A DNA stretch of 14,600 bases from DASXBJ01 sp036491755 (GTDB lineage Bacteria; Chloroflexota; Dormibacteria; Dormibacterales; Dormibacteraceae). Shown here in pieces: positions 1-5,863 of this stretch (the first letter of the stretch is position 1; each line of letters opens with the position of its first letter). The notes under the pieces are model-generated. The model worked only from the letters and a program-made list of their open reading frames with translations, made no database searches and was not told the origin of the DNA. Location: positions 1 to 14,600 of the forward strand of contig DASXBJ010000003.1 in the NCBI GenBank assembly GCA_036491755.1. Direction: 5' to 3'. A program made the position numbers and the translations under genes.

Positions 1-312
1 TCGATAGTTTCCTACGCGGGGGCAGTCGGCATCATGCAGGTGATGCCGGCGACCGCCGCGGTGGCGGGGCCCAACCTGCTGCACCGGAACGTGAACCTGT
101 TCAATGCCGCAGACAACATCGACGTGGGGACCGCGCTGCTCAGGGACGAGCTCGACCATTTCGGCAACGACTACGTCAAGGCGGTGGTCGCTTACTACGC
201 GGGGGGCGGCGCAGTCCAGCCCTGGGGTGCGCTCACGAGCGATGAACGGCGCTACGTCCTGTCCGTTTACGCGGACGCGCGGCTTTTCGCGGACGGTCGG
301 GATCCGGCATGA
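1..312 (+). CDS. Lytic transglycosylase, SLT domain (C-terminal part, 5' truncated)
   Basis: This is the C-terminal 103 residues of a gene whose start lies before the window; the frame is open from base 1 and ends at TGA 310-312. It contains the Slt-family motif GAVGIMQVMPAT and further on AVVAYYAGGGAV, which corresponds to the AYNAG motif of the lysozyme-like SLT fold. The region between, with DNIDVGTALLRDEL, matches the usual spacing of the family. Such enzymes cleave the MurNAc-GlcNAc bond of peptidoglycan on the outer side of the membrane, forming 1,6-anhydro-MurNAc. The catalytic Glu is upstream of the window and cannot be checked, nor can a signal peptide or binding domains. Confidence 0.88.
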   Translation, partial: SIVSYAGAVGIMQVMPATAAVAGPNLLHRNVNLFNAADNIDVGTALLRDELDHFGNDYVKAVVAYYAGGGAVQPWGALTSDERRYVLSVYADARLFADGRDPA

Positions 313-390
313 GCCCAACGGTTCATTCACCCGCTCGTTCCGACCCGGCGCCCCAGGACGAGAGCTGCTAAGCGGGCGGTCGTCAGCTCG

Positions 391-609
391 TCAGCTCGTG
401 TGGGGCCCCTTGGATTTGATCGTTGTGGGTGACACGCGATTGCCGGCTCCCAGGCATGCGGGACAGATGCGGACCGTCGACACCAGGCCCCTCCCATCCA
501 CCCTGGCCTCCATACGCCGGATCAGCCCGGCGACGCAGGGGCCTTCGTCGTGCTCGTGGCTGAAACCAGCGCCCGTGCCCTCATAACCGCAGCCCGTCAT
601 CTCCTCCAC
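391..609 (-). CDS. Possible small Cys/His-rich protein, 72 aa
   Basis: A short frame starting with GTG at 609 and ending at TGA 391-393. Its GC3 is high, roughly three quarters or more by eye, as expected for a real gene here. The product has Cys at GCGYEG near the N terminus, then an acidic His cluster (HEHDEGPC) and a CPAC motif in the second half, so a metal site is conceivable. I do not recognise the family. GGGAG lies about 10 nt upstream of the GTG; an ATG three codons in is the alternative start. It is downstream of the DUF1326 cassette on the same strand, but the terminator at 627-659 stands between, so it probably needs its own promoter, which I could not identify. It could be a chance open frame in high-GC DNA. 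Confidence 0.4.
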   Translation of the reverse strand: MEEMTGCGYEGTGAGFSHEHDEGPCVAGLIRRMEARVDGRGLVSTVRICPACLGAGNRVSPTTIKSKGPHTS

Positions 610-626
610 GATCTGCCCGCTCCCGC

Positions 627-659
627 AAAAAATGCCATAACGGCGCCCGGGGCTACGGC
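627..659 (-). terminator. Intrinsic terminator of the DUF1326/DUF2182 cassette
   Basis: On the minus strand an 8-bp stem (GCCGTAGC with GTTATGGC, including two G-U pairs) closes a 10-nt loop and is followed after one A by six T residues (plus-strand A run 627-632). It begins about 40 nt after the stop codon of the distal DUF1326 gene. Stem plus T run on the correct strand is the classical Rho-independent arrangement. Confidence 0.6.
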
Positions 660-700
660 GGTCAGCGCTCGTACATCAGTTCGCCGCCGCGCATCACTTG

Positions 701-1306
701 TCAGGAGTGGTAGTCGAACGTGGTGGTGAAACCGCAGACTCCCGAATAGCGGAACTGCAAGCCCGCTTCGCTGACCTGGAGAACCTGGGCGTGGACTTCG
801 GTGCCGGGGCGGTCGTGGCCCGGGATCCCGCACGAGACCGATCCTTCTTCGGACGCCGGGTTGCCCGCCACCACCTCGACCGCCGGCGCGACGTCGATTC
901 GCTCGTGGCCCTTGCGATGGTCCAGCGTGATGGCCGCAGGGCGAATGGCGAGGACCTCACCGATCGCCGTTGTGAAGTTGGCCGCCGGGGTGCCCCCGGC
1001 CCTGCCGAGAAAGATGTCGGCCAGCGCTGACTGCGCGCGCATCGATCCCTTCTCGTCCACCAGGATCGCGACGCGCCAGGGCTTCCAGTCCGGCTTGTCG
1101 ACGTAGGAGCCGGCCATGACGACCGAAAGGCCGTCGAGCGGGGTGTCCCCGAAGCTGCCTTCCTTGATCCACCACGAGAGGGCGAACTCGCATCGGCCAT
1201 GGGTGGACTCACCGCCGGAGCCCCCGTCGACGCGACGGCAGGGGCAGATGGCGTCGCAGTTGCAAGACTCGAAATAGGTCCCGCGCACCCGCCAGGCGGG
1301 CGTCAA
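701..1306 (-). CDS. DUF1326 family protein (distal copy)
   Basis: This 201-residue protein belongs to the DUF1326 family, whose biochemical role is not established. The N terminus carries the family hallmark CNCDAICPC (Cys15, 17, 21 and 23), followed by a further Cys at about 39 in GRCEF. Four closely spaced cysteines suggest a metal or redox site; that is inference. The start is taken as TTG at 1306, which shares the four bases TTGA with the TGA stop of the DUF2182 gene, so translation is probably coupled. Its length matches the proximal DUF1326 copy at 2082-2684 (200 aa), but the two differ strongly outside the Cys motif, so this is not a recent duplication. It has no signal peptide and is probably cytoplasmic or membrane-associated through its neighbour. 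The terminator at 627-659 follows. Confidence 0.88.
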   Translation of the reverse strand: MTPAWRVRGTYFESCNCDAICPCRRVDGGSGGESTHGRCEFALSWWIKEGSFGDTPLDGLSVVMAGSYVDKPDWKPWRVAILVDEKGSMRAQSALADIFLGRAGGTPAANFTTAIGEVLAIRPAAITLDHRKGHERIDVAPAVEVVAGNPASEEGSVSCGIPGHDRPGTEVHAQVLQVSEAGLQFRYSGVCGFTTTFDYHS

Positions 1307-2070
1307 GCCATCGGGCCGCCGACCATGGCCAGGATGGACGGCCAGATCATGACCGCGAGGCCGCCGGCCACGCAGGCCGCCCCGACGACCCGCGTCAGGG
1401 AAACGCCGTAGCGCCAGTTCTTCTCCAGAAAAAAGACGATCGCGAACACGGCCATCCAGGCGAGATTCATCAGGCCGAGCACCGCCAGCACGGCCATCAA
1501 GGCCCAGCAGCAACCGAGGCAGTAGAGGCCGTGGGACAGACCCGCGCGCGCCGCGGCCGGCGGCCCTCCGCCAAAGTCGTGGGTCATGATGAAGCCGAGG
1601 GGCGACCGGCACGATTTGAGGCACGCGTTCTTCAGCGGAGTGAACTGGTACACACCCGCGAGCAGGATCACGGCCCCGCCCACGCGCACGAGCCAGGTCG
1701 ACGACAGCGGGAGGTTGCCTTGACCCAGGCCCTCGAAGAATGCGAGCGGGATGAGCCCGGCGGCAGTCCACACCACCAGGTAGCCGGCGACGAATGCCAC
1801 GCTGGGAAACGTGCCCTCTCCGCGGGACCGGACGATCGAAGCGTGGGCCAGCACCATAGGAGACACCGCTGGAAACATCATCGCGATCATCATCACGAGC
1901 CAGATCACAAGGAACAGTCCCGCCCCGACCATCGCCATGCCACCCATGCCCATGGCAGCGGCCTGGACGCCGGTGAAGATCCACGCCGCCGTCGCGCAAA
2001 GCAGAAGCGTGGCGACGATCGTCAGCGTGACCGGCCTCGGGAGAGCGGCGACGCGGCCTGCCGGCTGCAC
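1303..2070 (-). CDS. DUF2182 (PpoB2-like) metal-binding integral membrane protein
   Basis: A 255-residue polytopic membrane protein with about six to seven hydrophobic segments. Features seen: a Met-rich stretch MGMGGMAM (residues 40-47), MMIAMMFP (60-67), a loop with Cys150 and Cys154 in KNACLKSC, and GLYCLGCCWALM with Cys184, 187 and 188. These match the DUF2182 family, also named after PpoB2 of Marinomonas, which as I recall is needed to supply copper to a tyrosinase. Clustered Met and Cys favour a soft metal such as Cu(I) as cargo, but this is inferred. The start is GTG 2070, 11 nt after the stop of the proximal DUF1326 gene and without a visible Shine-Dalgarno site. Its 3' end overlaps the distal DUF1326 gene by four bases. 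Being flanked on both sides by DUF1326 genes suggests that the three products act together. Confidence 0.88.
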   Translation of the reverse strand: MQPAGRVAALPRPVTLTIVATLLLCATAAWIFTGVQAAAMGMGGMAMVGAGLFLVIWLVMMIAMMFPAVSPMVLAHASIVRSRGEGTFPSVAFVAGYLVVWTAAGLIPLAFFEGLGQGNLPLSSTWLVRVGGAVILLAGVYQFTPLKNACLKSCRSPLGFIMTHDFGGGPPAAARAGLSHGLYCLGCCWALMAVLAVLGLMNLAWMAVFAIVFFLEKNWRYGVSLTRVVGAACVAGGLAVMIWPSILAMVGGPMA

Positions 2071-2081
2071 GGAGGTCGCTA

Positions 2082-2684
2082 TCAGCCGGCCCAGTTGAAG
2101 GGCGCCGAGAAGGCGCTCTTACCCGAGTTGTTGAACTCCATGCCGAAGGCCTTGATCCGCGAGCTGGTCGGCCGCGCGATCGCAAGGGTCGTGTTCGACG
2201 GGTGGAAGACGCCCTGCAGGCGCGTCGGCTCGGAGAGGCCCTGCGGGACGTAGTCCTCGACCTCGATGGCAATGTCGTGACCGATCTTCACGTGGTGCTT
2301 GTGGCCGCTGTCGCCGTACTCGATGGGCATCTGCTCGATGCCGAGAACCTTGCCGATCAGGGGAGCGATGTTCGCCATCGGCCCTCCCATCGCGCCGGAG
2401 AAGACTCCTCCCAGCTTGTCGGCCTGCTCCTTGGACGCCTTCGAGTCGATGATGAGCCCGACCTGCCAGTTGCCGTCGAGCATCTTCGCGGGGGCGTCGG
2501 CGATGATCGAAAGGCTCAGGCCGCTGACGTCGACGCCGTCGATCTCACCCTTCCTGACGTGGTAGTTGAGGATGACGTGGCAGCGGTCCTGGGTGGCCGG
2601 TACGGCGAAGCTGGTCACCGAGCAGGGACAGACCCAGTCGCAGTTGCAGTTTTCGAAGTAGGTCCCCTCGACTTTCCAGGCCAT
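2082..2684 (-). CDS. DUF1326 family protein (proximal copy)
   Basis: This 200-residue DUF1326 protein is the first gene of the cassette. The N terminus reads MAWKVEGTYFEN and is followed by CNCDWVCPC (Cys13, 15, 19, 21), with a further Cys at about 35 in DRCHV, equivalent to the conserved Cys of the distal copy. The remainder is a predicted mixed alpha/beta soluble domain with no membrane segment. ATG 2684 is preceded by a G-rich run (GGGGGTAG) about 9 nt upstream that may serve as a weak ribosome-binding site. The gene is divergent from the TfoX-like gene; the short region 2685-2742 must hold both promoters. The function of the family is unknown; metal binding by the Cys cluster is inferred. 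Confidence 0.9.
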   Translation of the reverse strand: MAWKVEGTYFENCNCDWVCPCSVTSFAVPATQDRCHVILNYHVRKGEIDGVDVSGLSLSIIADAPAKMLDGNWQVGLIIDSKASKEQADKLGGVFSGAMGGPMANIAPLIGKVLGIEQMPIEYGDSGHKHHVKIGHDIAIEVEDYVPQGLSEPTRLQGVFHPSNTTLAIARPTSSRIKAFGMEFNNSGKSAFSAPFNWAG

Positions 2685-2730
2685 CGTGCTCTACCCCCGG
2701 ATCACGCTTCCGACAACGGGTAGAGCGTAC

Positions 2731-2736
2731 TACGAT
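2731..2736 (+). promoter_or_regulatory. Putative -10 box for the TfoX-like gene
   Basis: TACGAT lies 6 nt before GTG 2743, fitting the TAnnnT pattern seen before other genes here. No clear -35 element is visible. If used, the transcript would be leaderless. Confidence 0.3.
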
Positions 2737-2742
2737 CTCGAT

Positions 2743-3147
2743 GTGAGTCCGGCTGCGCCTCGTGGGCCGATGAAGATGCCGAAGCCGAGCGAGCAGTCCA
2801 AGGCGGATTTTGCCCAGCTGGTGCCGGACGAGCCGGCGATCACGATCAAGCCCATGTTCGGCCAGCTGTCGGCCTTCGTCAACGGCAACATGTTCTGCGG
2901 CCTTTGGGGCGACGAGCTCGTGGTGCGGCTGCCCGACGCCGACCTGGCCATGGTGAGGCAGCAGGGCGGGCGCGACTTCGAGCCCATGGCCGGGCACAAG
3001 ATGGGCGGATACGCGGTGGTCGCGGGCGAGTGGCGAGGCAAGGATTCCCATGCGACCGCGCTGGTGAGGCGGGCGCTCGAGGTCGCTCGGGACATGCCGG
3101 CCAAGACGCCGAAGAAGCCGGCGGCCAGGAAGGCCGCCAAGCGCTGA
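2743..3147 (+). CDS. TfoX N-terminal domain protein
   Basis: A single-domain protein resembling the N-terminal domain of TfoX/Sxy. Characteristic parts are the start MKMPKPSEQSKADF, then ITIKPMFGQLSAFVNGNMFC, DELVVRLPDADL and MAGHKMGGYAVV. The C terminus is a Lys/Ala/Pro-rich basic tail (KTPKKPAARKAAKR) that could contact nucleic acid. In gamma-proteobacteria full TfoX is a competence regulator, but stand-alone N-terminal-domain proteins like this are widespread and mostly uncharacterised, so no competence role should be assumed. I chose GTG 2743 (134 aa) because of the TACGAT box just upstream; ATG 2770 (125 aa) gives the usual family N terminus and is an equal alternative. Neither has a Shine-Dalgarno site. 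It is convergent with the bactofilin genes. Confidence 0.85.
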   Translation: MSPAAPRGPMKMPKPSEQSKADFAQLVPDEPAITIKPMFGQLSAFVNGNMFCGLWGDELVVRLPDADLAMVRQQGGRDFEPMAGHKMGGYAVVAGEWRGKDSHATALVRRALEVARDMPAKTPKKPAARKAAKR

Positions 3148-3171
3148 GCCCTTTTACGCCCCTCACCCTAG

Positions 3172-3195
3172 CCCTCTCCCCTGCAGGGGAGAGGG
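3172..3195. repeat. Perfect 24-bp palindrome between convergent genes
   Basis: A 12-bp half site (CCCTCTCCCCTG) is followed directly by its exact inverse complement, centred at 3183/3184. It lies between the TfoX-like stop (3147) and the bactofilin stop (3200) and is preceded by a C-rich CCTCACCCTAG motif. There is no T run, so it is not a classical terminator. It could slow polymerase from both sides or be a member of a dispersed intergenic repeat family. No second copy is present in the window. Confidence 0.6.
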
Positions 3196-3199
3196 GAAA

Positions 3200-3622
3200 C
3201 TAGCGGCGCTTGCTTTTCGTCGGGGCCGGTTCGGGGGTTGGTTCCGGGGCCTGCGGTAGAGCCGGTTTGGGCTCATCCAGGGCTGCTTTGCCCATCTGCA
3301 CGTTGCCGCTGAAGTTGGCGCCGTCGCGCACCTCGAGGCGGGTGACCCTGACGTCACCGATCAGCGAGCCCGAGCTTCCGACCACAAGCTTTTGTCGAGC
3401 CGTGACCTGACCGTTGACCTTGCCCCCACCGTCGATCTCCACATCGCCCGTCGCCTCGAGGGCGCCGTCGACCGTGCCGCCGATGTGCACGTCGCCGTCG
3501 ACGTAAAGGCGCCCCACCAGGCGGTCATTCGGACCCAGGACCACCGAGTTGGGCGGGGCGGAGGACCCATCCTCCGCCGGAAGCGAGGTCGCGGCCCTAG
3601 TGCCCGGACGCCTGCTGCTCAA
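3200..3622 (-). CDS. Bactofilin (polymer-forming cytoskeletal protein), second copy
   Basis: This 140-residue protein has the bactofilin (DUF583) beta-helix core from about residue 27 to 112. It shows the repeating pattern VGRLYVDGDVHIGGTVDG, GDVEIDGGGKVNGQVTA, LIGDVRVTRLEV and GANFSGNVQMG. Flanking tails are disordered; the C-terminal tail is Pro/Glu-rich and ends KSKRR, a basic end that could touch the membrane or DNA. Bactofilins self-assemble into non-polar filaments without nucleotides and scaffold cell-wall enzymes or polar structures. The start is uncertain. TTG 3622 has GGGAG 3 nt upstream and overlaps the upstream bactofilin by 26 bases. GTG 3544 is an alternative that would put the hairpin 3557-3578 between the genes. 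It is cotranscribed with the preceding bactofilin. Confidence 0.85.
   Translation of the reverse strand: MSSRRPGTRAATSLPAEDGSSAPPNSVVLGPNDRLVGRLYVDGDVHIGGTVDGALEATGDVEIDGGGKVNGQVTARQKLVVGSSGSLIGDVRVTRLEVRDGANFSGNVQMGKAALDEPKPALPQAPEPTPEPAPTKSKRR
3557..3578 (-). repeat. Strong hairpin at the bactofilin gene junction
   Basis: Perfect 9-bp inverted repeat (GGCGGAGGA and TCCTCCGCC) around a 4-nt loop, lying 18 nt beyond the stop codon of the first bactofilin gene. Depending on the true start it is either inside the N-terminal codons of the second bactofilin or in the spacer. It contains an anti-Shine-Dalgarno-complementary GGAGG that the stem would hide. A role in relative expression of the two genes is inference. 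Confidence 0.5.
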
Positions 3623-4013
3623 TGTCTCCCATTCGTACGTGACCGTTCAGCGAGGCGCCGTCGTCGATCTGGAGCCTGCGGACGACGATGTCGCCGCTGA
3701 GCTTGGCGTTCTTGCCCAGGGTCAGCTTGTCGCGCGCCGTGACCGCCCCTTCGACGTTGCCTTTCAAAGTCACGTTGGAGCCCTCGAGCAGCGCCTTCAC
3801 CGCGGCGCCGGATGCGACGTCGATGTTGCCGCTCACGCGCAGCTCACCTTCGGCGCGGCCGTCCACATGAACGGAACCGTCATAAGTGAGCTTGCCTTCG
3901 AGTACGTCATTGGGGCCCATCGTGAACTTCCGCTGGCCATCGCGTTTTGCTTCGCCGTTGTCCTCGGCAGAAGCCCCGGCGGCACCTTCCGCCACCGCTT
4001 CCTGAACGTCCAT
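3597..4013 (-). CDS. Bactofilin (polymer-forming cytoskeletal protein), first copy
   Basis: The bactofilin core begins at KFTMGPNDVLEGKLTYDG and continues through SVHVDGRAEGELRVSGNIDV, LLEGSNVTLKGNVEGAV, LSGDIVVRRLQI and ASLNGHVRMGDIEQ. It is a right-handed beta-helix with a six-residue-like repeat of hydrophobics and glycines. An acidic, Ala/Glu-rich N-terminal tail precedes it, and the C-terminal tail is very short. ATG 4013 (138 aa) is chosen, with GGGGGTG about 10 nt upstream; TTG 4052 would add 13 residues. A TAACGT -10-like box at 4073-4078 on the minus strand may drive both bactofilin genes. Paired bactofilins with unlike tails often co-assemble. The core resembles that of the following copy, consistent with an old tandem duplication. 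Confidence 0.86.
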   Translation of the reverse strand: MDVQEAVAEGAAGASAEDNGEAKRDGQRKFTMGPNDVLEGKLTYDGSVHVDGRAEGELRVSGNIDVASGAAVKALLEGSNVTLKGNVEGAVTARDKLTLGKNAKLSGDIVVRRLQIDDGASLNGHVRMGDIEQQASGH

Positions 4014-4120
4014 CTCTATCGTCACCCCCGCATTGGATTGCGACCCCGGCAAACCCCGGAATCAGGCGCTCAACGTTAGACCAAAACGGCTGCGATTCGA
4101 GGACAGGATTGTTCAGTCTT

Positions 4121-4147
4121 CGCCAGGCAATCGGGGGTTGCCTGGCG
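4121..4147 (-). terminator. Hairpin terminator after the ABC transporter operon
   Basis: A perfect 10-bp stem (CGCCAGGCAA with TTGCCTGGCG) closes a 7-nt loop, starting 7 nt beyond the TAA stop of the permease gene. The following minus-strand sequence is AAGACTGAAC, without a T run, so termination would not be of the canonical intrinsic type. The structure may instead protect the 3' end of the transcript. It also separates this operon from the bactofilin promoter. Confidence 0.5.
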
Positions 4148-4153
4148 GTGAGG

Positions 4154-4939
4154 TTAACGGTTGGTTTCCCTGCGAACGAAGAGCGCCGTGCCGACTGTGA
4201 TGAAGACCGCGAACATCACGATCATCACGGCAAGGTTGGTGAGCGGATCGAGCAGCACCACCTTGTGGTATTCCGGCCGCCCCGTGTAGACGATGCCCCG
4301 GAAGAGGTCGACCACGTAGCGCATCGGCGAGATGCGCGAGAGGACCTCCAGGTACCACGGCAGGACCGCGATGGGATTGAAGACACCGGCCAGGAAGAAC
4401 TGCGGCAGCAGAAGGAAGTTGAAGATTGTCGGAGCGGCCTGCTGGTTGTTGATCAAGGCCATCGCGACCAGTCCAAACGACCCGCCCACCAGGCACGAGA
4501 TGACCGCGACGGGCGCCATCAGCGCGACCTGCTCCGCGGTCAGCGGCACCTGAAGGACCAGGGCAAACCCGATGAGGGGCGCGGCCTGGGCGAGCGCCAC
4601 CATCGACTCGCCGGCGATCTTGCCGATCACGATCGAGTAGCGCGAGATGGGCGAAACGAAGATCTCCTGTGCGAAGTCGTTCTGGCGGTCCTCGAGGATT
4701 GACGCGATGCCCTGAGCCGACGACTGGAAGATCGTCAGTCCGAGGATGCCGGTGAAGGTGAAACCGATGAAGTTGAAGCCCGCGGCCTTGCCCAGGTTCA
4801 GCTGCAGCGTGCCTCCCATGAGGCCCATCAAAAGGAAGGGAAAGATGAATGTGCCGATGAGCCGTGGGCGGTCGCGCAGGAATTTCATCAGGTCGCGCTC
4901 GGCGATGGCGGCGACGGCGCTGAGCTCACTCACCGGCAT
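4154..4939 (-). CDS. ABC-2 type transporter permease
   Basis: A 261-residue inner-membrane protein with an amphipathic N-terminal helix (AERDLMKFLRDRPRLIG) and about six hydrophobic segments, the ABC-2 exporter plan. The loop FVSPISRYSIVIGKI with preceding QNDFAQEI and the later NPIAVLPWYLEVLSRISPMRYVVDLFRG are typical of the DrrB/NodJ branch. It would pair with the ATPase encoded just upstream; two of each form the exporter. ATG 4939 overlaps the ATPase gene by 14 bases, so expression is coupled; GTG 4933 is an alternative start. It is the last gene of the four-gene operon and is followed by the hairpin at 4121-4147. The cargo cannot be told from the sequence; family members export drugs, glycoconjugates or polysaccharides. 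Confidence 0.9.
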   Translation of the reverse strand: MPVSELSAVAAIAERDLMKFLRDRPRLIGTFIFPFLLMGLMGGTLQLNLGKAAGFNFIGFTFTGILGLTIFQSSAQGIASILEDRQNDFAQEIFVSPISRYSIVIGKIAGESMVALAQAAPLIGFALVLQVPLTAEQVALMAPVAVISCLVGGSFGLVAMALINNQQAAPTIFNFLLLPQFFLAGVFNPIAVLPWYLEVLSRISPMRYVVDLFRGIVYTGRPEYHKVVLLDPLTNLAVMIVMFAVFITVGTALFVRRETNR

Positions 4940-5855
4940 CGGCGAGAATTCCGAGGTAGGCGTCTTCCAGCGATGGCTGCCGTGTGCGCAGCCGTGTCAG
5001 CGGGGTGTGCAGCGCGCGAACAATTTCGTGCGCCGAGCGGCCGCGCAGGCGGACGGTGAACATGCCCGCCTCGTCGAACTCGACATGCATCGCGCGCAGC
5101 TCCTCGCGAAGGCGATCACGATCCGTCGCGTCGAGCTCGAGGTACTCCTCCGCGGGCCGATCCCTCATGTCGCCGGGGCTGCCGAGGGCGGCGATGCGCC
5201 CGTGGTTGAGGATGCACAGCCGGTCGGCCTGCTCGGCCTCCTCCAGGTAGTGCGTCGTCAGGACGATCGTGACGCGGTGGCGCTCGCGGACCTCGCGCAG
5301 GTAGCTCCACAGGCTGCGCCGGCTGGCCACGTCCAACCCGCGCGTGGGCTCATCCAGGAACAGCACCCTCGGCTGGTGCATGAGCCCGCGGATGATCTCG
5401 AGCTTGCGTTGCATTCCGCCGGACAGCTTTTTCACCGGCTCGAACATGTCGCGCTCCATCCCGAGGACCTGTCCGAGCTCGCGGACATGGCGCCGGTACG
5501 CGGCGGGCATGAGGGCGAACGACGGCCGGTACGGATACAGCCCATAGAGGATCGCGTGGAGGCGGACGTTCTCTTCGCCCGATAGATTTCGGTCGAGGCT
5601 CGGGTTCTGGAAGATGATCCCGACCTGGCGGCGCACGGCCGATGCCTGCGTCCTCAGGTCAAAGCCGGCGATGCGAACCGACCCCGACGTGGGCGCCAGG
5701 GTGGTCGTGAGGATGGAGATGGTCGTGGTCTTGCCCGCGCCGTTGGGTCCGAGCAGCGCGAAGAACTCGCCCTCCTCGACTTTCAGGCTGATTCCGTCGA
5801 CGGCATTGAAGTTGGCTCGCCGGTAGCGCTTGACGAGGTCTGCGACCTCGACCAC
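4926..5855 (-). CDS. ABC transporter ATP-binding protein (ABC-2 exporter type)
   Basis: A 309-residue cytoplasmic ATPase with all nucleotide-binding motifs intact: Walker A GPNGAGKT (36-43), Q-loop Q83, signature LSGGMQ (144-149), Walker B VLFLDE (164-169), D-loop GLD and switch His202 in TTHYLEEAE. A C-terminal extension of about 85 residues ends in TRQPSLEDAYLGIL, as in DrrA/NodI-type ATPases with a DUF4162-like tail. The frame stays open far upstream, but that part is antisense-like shadow of the PIG-L gene. GTG 5855 is chosen because it lies 8 nt after the PIG-L stop and just before the conserved VEVADLVKRYR start. There is no good Shine-Dalgarno site, so coupling with PIG-L is likely. 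It works with the permease at 4154-4939. Confidence 0.92.
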   Translation of the reverse strand: MVEVADLVKRYRRANFNAVDGISLKVEEGEFFALLGPNGAGKTTTISILTTTLAPTSGSVRIAGFDLRTQASAVRRQVGIIFQNPSLDRNLSGEENVRLHAILYGLYPYRPSFALMPAAYRRHVRELGQVLGMERDMFEPVKKLSGGMQRKLEIIRGLMHQPRVLFLDEPTRGLDVASRRSLWSYLREVRERHRVTIVLTTHYLEEAEQADRLCILNHGRIAALGSPGDMRDRPAEEYLELDATDRDRLREELRAMHVEFDEAGMFTVRLRGRSAHEIVRALHTPLTRLRTRQPSLEDAYLGILADAGE

Positions 5856-5863
5856 GGCTGTGC

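Noticed and set aside
701..2272. 523-codon minus-strand open frame spanning both the distal DUF1326 gene and the DUF2182 gene
   Set aside because: Only the part from 1306 down is a recognisable protein. The upstream part is an Arg/Gly-rich out-of-frame reading of the DUF2182 gene, a usual effect of high GC.
3172..3195. Rho-independent terminator at the 24-bp palindrome
   Set aside because: No T run follows on either strand and the palindrome has no loop, so it is described as a palindrome only.
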